This document shows, piece after piece, positions 25,215 to 33,649 of a DNA stretch of 64,000 bases. Within the stretch, counting starts at the first letter, position 1; the number at the start of each line of letters is the position of its first letter. Both the position numbers and the translations under genes were made by a program. Below the pieces are notes generated by a model. It did no database searches. It was not told the origin of the DNA and saw nothing but the letters and a program-made list of their open reading frames with translations. Origin of the DNA: Alcanivorax profundi (lineage in GTDB: Bacteria > Pseudomonadota > Gammaproteobacteria > Pseudomonadales > Alcanivoracaceae); the NCBI RefSeq assembly GCF_003597125.1, contig NZ_QYYA01000001.1, positions 558,001-622,000 of the forward strand, given 5' to 3'.

Positions 25215-25697
25215 GTGAAAATTATTAAAATGCTTGTGGTGGGCTCTGTGAGTTTGGCATTGCTGGCTTGCGCGAGTAGCGTGATAGCAATCGATGAGCA
25301 AGAGGAATCCTGGGAAATTAGCCGTGGGTCTGTTGATGGCGCGCCCTTGATAGTCAGACAAAACCGCGGCGCGTTGGCGGTGGCAAAGAGTCGAAAGGCT
25401 TACCCCTACCGGGTGATGATTGCGATCGGGATTAACCGCGTGGATGAGAACGGGTTTCCTGTAGCCGAAGCCTCTCATGAACTGTATCAATTTGAAGATA
25501 AGGTCGGGGCGGCTCTGAAAAACAGTGATACTGTCATTGCTGTTGTGCTGACTCTCCCGAGAATGCGCCAACTGGTTTTTTACACTGCACAGCCTGATAC
25601 GGTTGAGGGTGTGCTTGAAAGCATGAAACAACAGGAATCAACACTACAATGGGGTTATGAGGTCGCTCATGATCCGGGTTGGTCGCTTTATCGCTGA
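25215..25697 (+). CDS. DUF695-like exported protein
   Basis: A 160-residue protein with an N-terminal signal (KIIKMLVVGSVSLALLAC), possibly a lipoprotein since LLAC fits a lipobox; cleavage at VIA is the alternative. The mature part resembles DUF695: an initial EESWEISRGSVDGAPL, a central ASHELYQFEDKVGAAL, VLTLPRMRQLVFYTA, and the ending AHDPGWSLYR. GTG 25215 is chosen because GGAT lies 5 bases before it; ATG 25230 would cut the signal peptide. No function is established. Confidence 0.65.
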   Translation: MKIIKMLVVGSVSLALLACASSVIAIDEQEESWEISRGSVDGAPLIVRQNRGALAVAKSRKAYPYRVMIAIGINRVDENGFPVAEASHELYQFEDKVGAALKNSDTVIAVVLTLPRMRQLVFYTAQPDTVEGVLESMKQQESTLQWGYEVAHDPGWSLYR

Positions 25698-25824
25698 GCG
25701 CCTTTGACCTGTTATGCCTACAAGTGCTTTCCGGGCGTAGCTTGCTAAACCGATCCTGCAGTCATGAATGTCTGATGTGCTGATTGGCCTTTATCAAACA
25801 ATAATGTGTTGCCTTGGAGAAAGA

Positions 25825-26223
25825 ATGAATAGCAACCTGACTCGTAACGGTTTTATTGCGGCGGCATTGATGAATATCGGTGGGGTGATGCTTTTCTCCC
25901 GTGCCTTTACCAATGATGCCATTAATCAGGCGGACCCGGTGGTCATGTCCAACTTTGGGCTCATGATGATTGTAGTATGGGGGCTGGCTTATCTGGGGGC
26001 AGCTTTTGTCCGGGGAGATCTTCGTTGGTTGGCGGCAGCGTTTGCCGTAGAGAAGCTGGTGTATGTGGTGGCCTGGTCTGTATGGATGTCGAGCCATAGC
26101 CTTGGTGCGGTGTATGAGCAGGATTTGTTTGCCGGGGTGTTTTACAGCATCTATGGGCTCAACGATCTGGCCTTTATGGTGTTCTTCGGCTGGGTGGCGC
26201 TGACTCAACGCTCCCATGACTGA
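25825..26223 (+). CDS. Small four-helix membrane protein, unknown
   Basis: A 132-residue protein with about four transmembrane helices: GFIAAALMNIGGVMLFS, MSNFGLMMIVVWGLAYLG, WLAAAFAVEKLVYVVAWSVW and VFYSIYGLNDLAFMVFFGWV. ATG 25825 has GGAG 4-5 bases upstream. I do not recognise the family. It sits between unrelated small genes in the same direction, so context gives no function. Confidence 0.75.
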   Translation: MNSNLTRNGFIAAALMNIGGVMLFSRAFTNDAINQADPVVMSNFGLMMIVVWGLAYLGAAFVRGDLRWLAAAFAVEKLVYVVAWSVWMSSHSLGAVYEQDLFAGVFYSIYGLNDLAFMVFFGWVALTQRSHD

Positions 26224-26297
26224 TCATTCCCGCCGGCGCTCCGTTGGTCCATGTGAGGCCGTCTGCTGAATCGAGGTGGGAAAGAGACGGAAAAAAG

Positions 26298-26933
26298 ATG
26301 AAACGTCTGGTAGCAGCGGTAACGCTACTTTGCTTGCTGGTGCCAGGAACGGTGCAAGCAACCACGTTTCAGCAGATGCTGGTGTTGGCAGCTCTGGAGC
26401 GTACACGCCATCAGGTTAGTTACAACGGCGCCTACTATGCGTTGGTTTACCCAAATGGTGATGTCCCTTCCAATATCGGTGTCTGTACGGATGTGGTGAT
26501 CCGGGCTTACCGCGCACTGGGCGTTGATCTGCAGGTATTGGTCCATGAGGATATGGTCAGCAATTTCGCCGCTTATCCGTCGAAACGGATCTGGGGGTTG
26601 AATTTCACCGATCGGAATATCGACCACCGCCGCGTCCCCAACTTGCAAACTTTCTTCCGCCGACATGGTGAATCTTTTCCCGTCAGCCATCGGCCCGCCG
26701 ACTATGCCCCCGGTGACATGGTTACATGGGTGTTACCCGGTAACTTGCCGCATATCGGTATTGTGACTGACCGCAAGGTTGAGGGCAGCGACACTCCACT
26801 GATAGTGCATAACATTGGTGCCGGCCCTGAACTGGAGGATATGCTGTTCGACTACGAGATCACCGGGCATTATCGCTACCCGCCTTCGGCGGCTACCGGA
26901 AGTACCCGCCAGGACATTACCCGTTCCAGGTAA
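26298..26933 (+). CDS. DUF1287 family exported protein (YijF-like)
   Basis: A 211-residue protein with a signal peptide (MKRLVAAVTLLCLLVPGTVQA). The mature part matches DUF1287: GVCTDVVIRAYRALGVDLQ with an invariant-type Cys, then YAPGDMVTWVLPGNLPHIGIV with His, and IVHNIGAG. Cys and His in this order resemble papain/NlpC-like amidases, so a cell-wall or amide hydrolase role is plausible but unproven. ATG 26298 follows an A-rich stretch. Its end overlaps the convergent amidohydrolase gene by 17 bases. Confidence 0.82.
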   Translation: MKRLVAAVTLLCLLVPGTVQATTFQQMLVLAALERTRHQVSYNGAYYALVYPNGDVPSNIGVCTDVVIRAYRALGVDLQVLVHEDMVSNFAAYPSKRIWGLNFTDRNIDHRRVPNLQTFFRRHGESFPVSHRPADYAPGDMVTWVLPGNLPHIGIVTDRKVEGSDTPLIVHNIGAGPELEDMLFDYEITGHYRYPPSAATGSTRQDITRSR

Positions 26934-27735
26934 GCTCAAACACCCTCTGAGCATTACCAGCAAGGAACAGGGCGAGGCTTTCGTCATCGAGAGCCAACTG
27001 GTCCAGATCCTCAAGGGCTTTCTCGGCCGGGATCATAGGATAATTGGTACCAAAAAGGACCTTGCTGCGGCCGTGTCCGCGCATGAACTCCACCAGCGCT
27101 GACGGATAACGGTTTGCTGTGTACGCAGATGTGTCGATGAAGACGTTCTCATGCTTGGTGGCGATGGCAATCGCTTCTTCAGTCCAGGGGTAGCCGATAT
27201 GACCACCCACAATTTTTAGTTCAGGAAAATCCAGCGCAACCTGGTCCAGATAAATGGGACGACCGACTTCACTCGGCATTAACGGTCCGGTGTGGCCAAT
27301 TTGCGTACAGAATGGAACGCCCATTTCAGCGCAGGCCGTATAAACAGGATAAAAACGGCGGTCGGTGGGTGGCACTCCCCACAGCCAGGGAAGTACTCGG
27401 ACTCCCTTGAACCCCAGCTCGTTAACACAGCGACGAATTTCCCGAACTGCAGCCATTGGACGGGAAATATCCACGGAACCAATCCCGAGTAACCGGTTAG
27501 GTGCCTGGTGGACAAACTGCGCTACTTCATCATTGGAGATCATGGTTTTCCCCGGTGCTTCCCAGGCTGAAATCAGACTCAGGTCGACCTGGGCGGCATC
27601 CATCATCGCTACGGTGGCAGACACAGGGAGTTCCGAGGAGGGGGCAGGTGTTTTAGTCCAGCGCCTCAGGGAGTCGAAAATAGGATCCTGAAGGTGGCGC
27701 AGGGTAGGGTGTTGAGCCCAAGCATCAATGATCAT
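26917..27735 (-). CDS. Amidohydrolase-2 family protein with altered metal ligands
   Basis: A 272-residue TIM-barrel protein of the amidohydrolase_2 (ACMSD-like) family. Seen: GVRVLPWLWG, GVPFCTQIGHTG (His), IVGGHIGYPW (His) and the final FGTNYPM. In typical members the N terminus is D-x-H-x-H and the last strand ends GTDYP. Here they read IDAWAQH and GTNYP, so the HxH pair and catalytic Asp are changed. It may be a metal-poor subfamily, a decarboxylase or hydratase variant, or inactive. It is divergent from the HxlR regulator, which probably controls it. Confidence 0.85.
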   Translation of the reverse strand: MIIDAWAQHPTLRHLQDPIFDSLRRWTKTPAPSSELPVSATVAMMDAAQVDLSLISAWEAPGKTMISNDEVAQFVHQAPNRLLGIGSVDISRPMAAVREIRRCVNELGFKGVRVLPWLWGVPPTDRRFYPVYTACAEMGVPFCTQIGHTGPLMPSEVGRPIYLDQVALDFPELKIVGGHIGYPWTEEAIAIATKHENVFIDTSAYTANRYPSALVEFMRGHGRSKVLFGTNYPMIPAEKALEDLDQLALDDESLALFLAGNAQRVFELTWNG

Positions 27736-27763
27736 GGTTTGTCCTCATTTTCTGTTAAAATTT

Positions 27764-27785
27764 GCTATCAGATAAATAGCGCTAT
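27764..27785. promoter_or_regulatory. Candidate HxlR operator in the divergent promoter
   Basis: GCTAT-N7-ATAGC (27764-27780) overlaps the perfect palindrome ATAGCGCTAT (27776-27785), so GCTATC occurs twice as a direct repeat. It lies between two divergent genes, as winged-helix autoregulator sites often do. Confidence 0.45.
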
Positions 27786-27817
27786 CAATTTAGTAGCGTA
27801 AAGCCGGGAGATCAAGT

Positions 27818-28189
27818 GTGGCGAGAACCCGTTCAGTCAAGCCGGGACAGCCGGTACGTAATTCCCAATCGGGACAGCCAATTATGGTGGCACTGGATTT
27901 ACTGGGCCGCCGTTGGTCGTTGCGGATTCTGTGGTGCCTGAGGGAGCATCAACACAAGAGCAGTCGAGCGTTGCAGCAAGAGTGTGGAATCAGTTCTCCA
28001 AATGTTCTCATGTCTCGTCTCAAGGAGCTTCGGGAGGCCGGGGTGGTGATACTCGAAGATGGCAAGGGGTATGCCCTCACAGACCTTGGCCTTAAGTTGA
28101 TGAAGGCAATGGGTCCCCTGGCTGAGTGGGCAGATGAGTGGGCAAGGCAGACGGGGCGCGCGGATCTCGCGTGTTATGGGCGTTCTTGA
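27818..28189 (+). CDS. HxlR family transcriptional regulator
   Basis: A 123-residue winged-helix regulator. HxlR hallmarks: VALDLLGRRWSLRILWCL, then FxEL-like SRALQQECGISSPNVLMSRLKELREAG and the wing VVILEDGKGYALTDLGLKL. GTG 27818 follows CGGGAG by 7 bases. HxlR proteins usually regulate a divergent enzyme gene in response to electrophiles or aldehydes; here the amidohydrolase is divergent, 82 bases away, with a palindrome between. Confidence 0.9.
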   Translation: MARTRSVKPGQPVRNSQSGQPIMVALDLLGRRWSLRILWCLREHQHKSSRALQQECGISSPNVLMSRLKELREAGVVILEDGKGYALTDLGLKLMKAMGPLAEWADEWARQTGRADLACYGRS

Positions 28190-28301
28190 TTCGTTATGGC
28201 TCTGTTTTGGCCTGATTCTGCGTGACCGGTGAATGGGGCTGCCAAGTGTGCAGAGTCGGGGTACAGTAGAGCAGTGCAAGTTACCACGGACGGATTTCGA
28301 C

Positions 28302-28745
28302 ATGCATTTCCCGGCTCCCATGACGGGCCGCTGTTTATGCGGCGCTGTTTCCCTTGGTGCTACTCCAAATTCACCGCATGTTGCTGTATGCCACTGTGAT
28401 ATTTGTCGACGATGGGGCGGAGGTCCCTTGCTTGCCGTTGAGTGTGATGACGATGTAGTGGTGAATGGTGAGGACCACGTTGTGGTTTTTGCTTCATCAG
28501 ACTGGGCGGAGCGCGGGTTCTGCCGTGAGTGTGGCACGCACCTTTTTTACCGGCTTCGTCAGGGGGGGCACACCGCTATACCCGTTGGGCTTTTTCAGGA
28601 GTACGAAAACTGGCAGCTGACGCAACAGCTTTTTATTGAACGTAAACCATCCTTCTATTCCTTTGCAGAAAAGACCCGACATGTTACCGGCGAAGAGCTG
28701 TTTGCCGAGTTTCTGGCGAATCATTCTGGCTCTGATTCAACCTGA
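28302..28745 (+). CDS. GFA family protein (glutathione-dependent formaldehyde-activating fold)
   Basis: A 147-residue zinc protein. The GFA ligands are all visible: GRCLCGAV, CHCDICRRWGG and GFCRECGTHLFYR. Gfa was first described as helping glutathione react with formaldehyde, but most family members have no proven role. ATG 28302 gives the normal length; an internal ATG at 28320 is possible. Follows the HxlR gene in the same direction after 112 bases. Confidence 0.88.
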   Translation: MHFPAPMTGRCLCGAVSLGATPNSPHVAVCHCDICRRWGGGPLLAVECDDDVVVNGEDHVVVFASSDWAERGFCRECGTHLFYRLRQGGHTAIPVGLFQEYENWQLTQQLFIERKPSFYSFAEKTRHVTGEELFAEFLANHSGSDST

Positions 28746-28783
28746 AAACCAGATTGTACGATTGCGGGCCGAGGAGGCTACAC

Positions 28784-29173
28784 ATGCAAGCTTTACTGGT
28801 ACGGATAGTCGCAACTGTGTTCCTGTTTTACGGAACGGCTTTCTTGTTCTGGCCGCAAATATTTCTGCTGCGGCAATTGGGTGAGGTGCCAGTGATGCCA
28901 TCCACCCTGATCGATGTTAGAGCCACTTACGGTGGGTTGTCTTTGGGGCTTGCCGTTGTGTTATTCAAACTCGCTGGCGAGCCGGCAACGCAACGCGCCG
29001 GCGTCTGGGCTGTGATACTGGTGCTTGGCGGCATGGCGGTGGGACGCTGCTATGGCCTCATCGTGGATGGATCTGCCAATGGCTTTATGTATCTGTATCT
29101 GGCCCTGGAAATCCTCGCCGTGGCCGTCAGCTTTGTGGTGCTGGCCTTACGGCCTTCATTTCATCAGGAATAA
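28784..29173 (+). CDS. DUF4345 family membrane protein
   Basis: A 129-residue protein with four transmembrane helices. It has the DUF4345 pattern: an N-terminal helix ending in FWP, then DVRATYGGLSLGLAVVLF and a final pair of helices. ATG 28784 follows GAGGAGG by 6 bases, a strong ribosome site. Function unknown; no partner is implied by context. Confidence 0.78.
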   Translation: MQALLVRIVATVFLFYGTAFLFWPQIFLLRQLGEVPVMPSTLIDVRATYGGLSLGLAVVLFKLAGEPATQRAGVWAVILVLGGMAVGRCYGLIVDGSANGFMYLYLALEILAVAVSFVVLALRPSFHQE

Positions 29174-29193
29174 AATAAACGATTGGGGTGGAT

Positions 29194-29655
29194 ATGTATC
29201 AGAATCGACAGGCTCTGGCCCTGGGGAGCCTGATAACGTTGGTGTTGGCGGTTGTCTTGTTGTTGGTTCTCGCGTTCTGGATTTGGCCGAAATATAACGT
29301 TTATCGCCAGGAGCTGAATGGGCGTGCGGCATTAAAGGAAGCGCAATGGTCCAAGCAAATCCTCATAGAGGAGGCGAAGGCCCGTGAGCAGGCCGCCCTG
29401 ATGCAGGCCAAGGCACGCATTACGTTAGCGGAGGCTGAGGGGAAAGCTCAAATCGCTCGTGCAAAGGCGGAGGGGGCTGCGGACATCGAACGCGCGAAGG
29501 CCGCTGCCGAGGCGAACCGAATTATAGGCGCGTCACTTAAAAACAACGAAGAGTACCTTCGCTATATCTGGATCAAGGGGCTTCAGGATGGCAAGGGAGA
29601 AAGGATCTACATTCCGACCGAAGCCGGGCTCCCTATTCTGGAAGCAGGTAAGTGA
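29194..29655 (+). CDS. Membrane-anchored SPFH-tail-like coiled-coil protein
   Basis: A 153-residue protein: one N-terminal transmembrane helix (LITLVLAVVLLLVLAFWIW), then a long charged helix rich in AKARxQAAL, AEAEGKAQIARAKAEGAAD repeats, and a short C-terminal domain NNEEYLRYIWIKGLQ. This matches the coiled-coil and C-terminal part of stomatin/HflC-like SPFH proteins, but the SPFH core is absent. It may be a standalone scaffold or a shortened relative. ATG 29194 follows GGGG by 5 bases. Confidence 0.75.
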   Translation: MYQNRQALALGSLITLVLAVVLLLVLAFWIWPKYNVYRQELNGRAALKEAQWSKQILIEEAKAREQAALMQAKARITLAEAEGKAQIARAKAEGAADIERAKAAAEANRIIGASLKNNEEYLRYIWIKGLQDGKGERIYIPTEAGLPILEAGK

Positions 29656-30021
29656 ATTGTGCGAACGGCGGCAGATCATATCGATGGTGTGATCCACGCT
29701 GTTCGCAGGGTATGTGTTTTTGGCCACTTTCTGATCTTTCCTGTCTTGTCTCTCCTGAGGGGCGCTGAAGCCGGTATTTACCGGGCTTGATCGTTTTTGT
29801 CCGTGCGAAGTCAGCTTTTTTTGCGGTTTTTTCTCCAGCGAAGACAGTGTTCCCCTGGGTGATCGTTTCTGACCGGGATCACTTTGGTCGCTTCCATCGA
29901 TTTTTGGTCACCCGGTGTTTCCCGGTTTGGTTGAATCATCACCTCCTTGTTGGCAATTTGCCGATGCTTGCAGTGATACCTGCAGCGACATTGACGGTTG
30001 GCGTGACAAGGGAAGTTGGAG
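29656..30021. other. Intergenic region, no gene seen
   Basis: About 365 bases with only short open frames of improbable composition. An imperfect hairpin, AAGCCGGTA with ACCGGGCTT near 29768-29789, could end upstream transcription. A promoter for the SDR gene must lie here but I see no clear consensus. Confidence 0.5.
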
Positions 30022-30801
30022 ATGAAGCGTTTTTCTGGCAAGACTGCGTTGATTACCGGGGCCTCTTCCGGCATGGGGAAGGATTACGCCCGGTTGCTGG
30101 CCGCTGCAGGAGCGCACCTGGTGCTCACTGCCCGCCGGGAGGACCGTCTTGTATCCCTGCGGGATACGCTATTGGCGGAATTTTCGGTGGATGTGCTGGT
30201 GTTGCCCTGTGACCTGATGGACCCGGTGTCACGGCAGGCCATGCTGGATGCGCTGGATGGGCGCGGGGTGAAAGTGGACATCCTCATCAACAATGCCGGG
30301 CTTGGGCTGCAGGAGCCGTTTGTGGCGATGCCGTGGGGCCATTTGCAGGGCATGATGGACGTAGACATGACCGCCCTGACGCACCTCACTCACCATTTTG
30401 CCACCCGAATGCAGGCCCGGGGCGAAGGCTATGTGCTGCTGGTGGCGTCAGTGGCCGGACACATGGCGATTCCGGGCTATGCCGGTTACAGCGCCTGCAA
30501 ACACTATGTGCGGGCGTTGGGTTATGCCCTGAACGGAGAGCTGCGGCCGGCAGGGGTACGGGTCACGGTTGTGTCACCCGGCGCCACCGAAACCGAGTTT
30601 TTTGACGTGGCAGGTCACCAGCGGAACCTGCTCGCGAAGCTGCTCACCGGCAAGAGTGAAGCGGTGGCCTGGTCAGCGCTAAAGGGGTTGCACCGCGGGC
30701 GGCGTGAAGTTGTCCCCGGGCTGATCAACTGGCTCGCGACGCTCTCGGCCCGCCTGCTGCCCTATACCCTGATGCGCCGTATCATGGAGATCATCTTCTG
30801 A
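30022..30801 (+). CDS. Short-chain dehydrogenase/reductase (SDR)
   Basis: A 259-residue classical SDR. Cofactor motif TGASSGMG at residues 12-19, structural NNAG (INNAGLG), catalytic Ser in LLVASVAGH, and YSACK as the Tyr-x-x-x-Lys pair. The Arg in TARRED suggests NADP(H) preference. ATG 30022 follows GGAAG by 6 bases. It has a hydrophobic C-terminal tail (LINWLATLSARLLPYTLM) that may associate with membranes. It resembles the SDR at 42187, so the two are probably paralogues. Substrate unknown, perhaps a fatty aldehyde or ketone. Confidence 0.88.
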   Translation: MKRFSGKTALITGASSGMGKDYARLLAAAGAHLVLTARREDRLVSLRDTLLAEFSVDVLVLPCDLMDPVSRQAMLDALDGRGVKVDILINNAGLGLQEPFVAMPWGHLQGMMDVDMTALTHLTHHFATRMQARGEGYVLLVASVAGHMAIPGYAGYSACKHYVRALGYALNGELRPAGVRVTVVSPGATETEFFDVAGHQRNLLAKLLTGKSEAVAWSALKGLHRGRREVVPGLINWLATLSARLLPYTLMRRIMEIIF

Positions 30802-30910
30802 TGCCTTCCGCTCCGCGGTTAAGGGTGTTCATCTTCCTCGATTTTGTGTGTCCCCGGCGGGCCTTTCCCTTGCTAATCTCGCGAGTTACTCAGGGATAGG
30901 AGAAACGAGA

Positions 30911-32254
30911 ATGAGATGCATTGTGGTAGGCGGTGGCCTGTCTGGGTTGGCATCGGCAGTGTGGATGGCGGAAGCCGGATATGAGGTGACGCTACTGGAG
31001 CGGCGCGGGGCCCTGGGTGGGCGAACGATCGCGATTCCACAGAAAGAGGTGAACGACGTCCCTGACAATGGGCAGCATGTGTTTGCCAGTGGTTACGAGA
31101 ATCTGTTCCGCTATCTGGACAGCGTCGGGACCCGCCACCACGTTGAATTTCCCGGTCACATGACGGCTCGTATGCCAGGGGGGAAAACCCGCCGAACTGC
31201 ATTTTGGGGCCTGGATGGGCTGCGGGCCATGGTTGGCGACTTGCCTGGCGTCAAGGGGCTCGACAAACTGCGCACGGCCCGTGCCCAGGCACGAATTTTT
31301 GGAGAAGCACTAAAGCAACCCGCCGATCTTGATCAGATTACCGCTGCGCAATGGTTCGACCGCGTGGGACTGCCTTTGTCTGCCCGCCGCGCCATGTGGG
31401 ACGGTATCGTGATCGGTTTGACTGGCGACAAGCCGGACATCTCATCGGCCAAGGTGCCTGCGGACTTGTTGGTGACAGGGATGCGCAAGGGCGTGAAGAT
31501 GCGTACCCCGGTGTCTATCGGTTACCCGACGGTGGATCTGGATACCCTGTTCGTGCGCAGCGCCGAAGCCTTCTTCCGCCTGAATAATGTGTCGGTGCGT
31601 ACCCGCTCTCCGGTGAAGAGTATTGATATCGTTGAGGGTGTGGTGAAAGGCGTCACGCTGCGTGATGGAGAGGAGCTGGAGGCGGATGCGGTGATCTGTG
31701 CGGTGCCGGTGTGGCAGGTGAAGGATTTGTTGGAACAAATGCCAGAGCACGAAAAAATTGAGCGGGCAGTGAAGGCGCTGACCCCGGTACCCATTGTCAG
31801 CGTTAATTTGTACCTGGATCGCGATATCGGCATGGAAGACTGGGGCGAAATTCTTTACGACGGAGAGGGGGTCCTCGAACAGGTTTGGGATCGTCAACGG
31901 ATGCATGGGCGGGAGCCTGCAGGTCACTGGTTCTTCTCGACCACGGTGTCGGCCTCCTACGAGCTGATCAAGAAGTCCAACGACGAGATTATCGCTATCC
32001 AGATGGAGATGTTGCGTCGTTATTATCCAAAGGCCAGAGATGCCCAGGTGATTCACAGCCACATTGTGCGCATGCCGCATTCCACCTTTGCCCAGCGCCC
32101 GGGAACGTCAGGGGTTCGTCCTGAGCAGAAAACGTCGGTGACAGGTTTAGCGCTTGCCGGTGACTGGACCAACACGGAATGGACCACCACTATGGAAGGG
32201 GCATGTCAAAGTGCGGCCCGCGCTGTGGAAGCCCTTTTGGAGAGCGAGGGATGA
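30911..32254 (+). CDS. FAD-dependent oxidoreductase, phytoene desaturase/HpnE-like
   Basis: A 447-residue flavin enzyme of the amine-oxidase/carotenoid-desaturase superfamily. The N terminus CIVVGGGLSGLASAVWMAE binds FAD, followed by LLERRGALGGRT. The C terminus ALAGDWTNTEWTTTMEGACQSA closes the FAD site. The nearest known relatives are squalene-hydroxylating HpnE and plant-type phytoene desaturases. No isoprenoid or hopanoid gene is nearby, so the substrate is open. ATG 30911 has AGGAG about 10 bases upstream. Confidence 0.83.
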   Translation: MRCIVVGGGLSGLASAVWMAEAGYEVTLLERRGALGGRTIAIPQKEVNDVPDNGQHVFASGYENLFRYLDSVGTRHHVEFPGHMTARMPGGKTRRTAFWGLDGLRAMVGDLPGVKGLDKLRTARAQARIFGEALKQPADLDQITAAQWFDRVGLPLSARRAMWDGIVIGLTGDKPDISSAKVPADLLVTGMRKGVKMRTPVSIGYPTVDLDTLFVRSAEAFFRLNNVSVRTRSPVKSIDIVEGVVKGVTLRDGEELEADAVICAVPVWQVKDLLEQMPEHEKIERAVKALTPVPIVSVNLYLDRDIGMEDWGEILYDGEGVLEQVWDRQRMHGREPAGHWFFSTTVSASYELIKKSNDEIIAIQMEMLRRYYPKARDAQVIHSHIVRMPHSTFAQRPGTSGVRPEQKTSVTGLALAGDWTNTEWTTTMEGACQSAARAVEALLESEG

Positions 32255-32338
32255 CATCCGAAGTTTAACCGCGTGCGTTGTCCCGTTCAGAGGCCATCGG
32301 CCACTGCCACACTGGTATGGCAATGGCCGTGACGCGTT

Positions 32339-32500
32339 TCAGCGACGTTTGCTGTAGGCGTAGCCGGTGGCGATAACCGGTACCCCAAGCCCTAACCAGG
32401 ATACCCAGTCATACACCCCGTCACCCAGCAAGGCGGACAGCAGTCCCACCGTGCTGGTGATGGCGATCAGTAATGGCAGGGCAAAGATACGCTTCATCAT
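32339..32500 (-). CDS. Tiny two-helix membrane protein of the iron module
   Basis: A 53-residue protein: MMKRIFALPLLIAITSTVGL then a second helix LGVPVIATGYAYSKRR. GGGAGG stands just before the start, and two ATGs overlap the stop of the PepSY gene (ATGATGA), so translation is coupled. It resembles the small hypothetical membrane proteins found after TonB receptor-PepSY pairs. Role unknown. Confidence 0.72.
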   Translation of the reverse strand: MMKRIFALPLLIAITSTVGLLSALLGDGVYDWVSWLGLGVPVIATGYAYSKRR

Positions 32501-33606
32501 GCGCCTCCCGGTGCAGCATTGCCGCGGCGCACCCACCAGAGATACAGGCCGCTTACCAGTACCACAATGGTGAACAGGTCCAGTAGAAGCCAGATGATTT
32601 TCAGCGGCAGCCCGCCGTAATCCCCAAAATGTAGCGGGCCGGACAAGGACAGTGCCTTGTTGTACCAGGGCATTTCCCGCATGTCGGCAAACTCACCGGT
32701 GCGGGCGTCCACCAGCACCGGAGTGATGATGTGTGAGGTCAGCGGCGTGTTGCCATGCAGGAAGATGGCATAGTGAAAGTCGGTGGACCAGGAGCCCCCG
32801 GGGAACGCCACGAACTGCAGGGTCATGTCCGGGGCGGCGGCAACGGCCTGCTCAACGGCGGCGTCCAGGGAGGCCATCTGCGCGGGTGTGGGAACGCTCG
32901 TATCCTGATAACCGGCGGTGAGATCGGCCAGTGCCTGGCTGCGCCAGGTGGCGGTGATGGGATCGGCCAGGGTGTTGATCACTCCGGTCAGTCCGACCAC
33001 GGTAAGCCAGGCCACGCTGACGATACCCAGCAGGTTGTGGTAATCCAGCCACTTGATGCGGCGGGACCGCTGCGTTCGCAGGGTGCCGAAATCCAGCTTG
33101 CGCATGAATGGCGCATAGAGCACCACACCGGAAACAATGGCGATGATCATCAGCACGCCCATGGCGCCAAGGAACAGCATGCCGGGCAAGCCGAGGAACA
33201 TGTCCGTATGCAGCTGCAGCAGGAAGTGCATGATGTCGAACCCCTCGTGGTAGGGCACCAGCTCGCCGCTGGTGCGATCGAAGGAGCTCATCAGCATGTC
33301 GCTACCGGGAGAGTCCGGTGCCGGTCCGGTGGTCACATTGATCACCGGGCGGTCCACATCAAAGCTCATGTAAAGCGGGACTTCGCCGGGCCGGTTGGCC
33401 GCAGCGTGATCGAGGATCTGGTCCAGACTCAACCACTCACCACCGGGATTGGCCGGTTGCCAGGTGTCGCTGTGCAGAACGCTGTCCAGTTCATCATGAA
33501 AGATCAGTGGTAACCCGGTAATGCACAGCATCAACAGGAACAGGGTACTGATCAGACTGGTCCAGGTGTGCCACCAGGACCAGCGACGGAGTGTGCTGGC
33601 TTTCAT
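32497..33606 (-). CDS. PepSY-associated transmembrane protein
   Basis: A 369-residue inner-membrane protein of the PepSY_TM family. It has four predicted helices: SLISTLFLLMLCITGLPLIF, GMLFLGAMGVLMIIAIVSGV, LLGIVSVAWLTVVGLTGVIN and LLLDLFTIVVLVSGLYLWWV, with a large periplasmic PepSY region between them. Conserved His residues (WHTW, FLLQLHTD, WLDYHNLLG) may bind heme. Such proteins are encoded beside siderophore receptors and are suspected to reduce iron in the periplasm. The gene lies 43 bases after the receptor gene. Confidence 0.87.
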   Translation of the reverse strand: MKASTLRRWSWWHTWTSLISTLFLLMLCITGLPLIFHDELDSVLHSDTWQPANPGGEWLSLDQILDHAAANRPGEVPLYMSFDVDRPVINVTTGPAPDSPGSDMLMSSFDRTSGELVPYHEGFDIMHFLLQLHTDMFLGLPGMLFLGAMGVLMIIAIVSGVVLYAPFMRKLDFGTLRTQRSRRIKWLDYHNLLGIVSVAWLTVVGLTGVINTLADPITATWRSQALADLTAGYQDTSVPTPAQMASLDAAVEQAVAAAPDMTLQFVAFPGGSWSTDFHYAIFLHGNTPLTSHIITPVLVDARTGEFADMREMPWYNKALSLSGPLHFGDYGGLPLKIIWLLLDLFTIVVLVSGLYLWWVRRGNAAPGGA

Positions 33607-33649
33607 ATAGGCTGGCTGGTCCCGGCGTTGCCGGGACGTATCCGTTGTT

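Noticed and set aside
29787-30212. Open frame before the SDR gene
   Set aside because: Overlaps the clearly coding SDR start in another frame and lacks a ribosome site.
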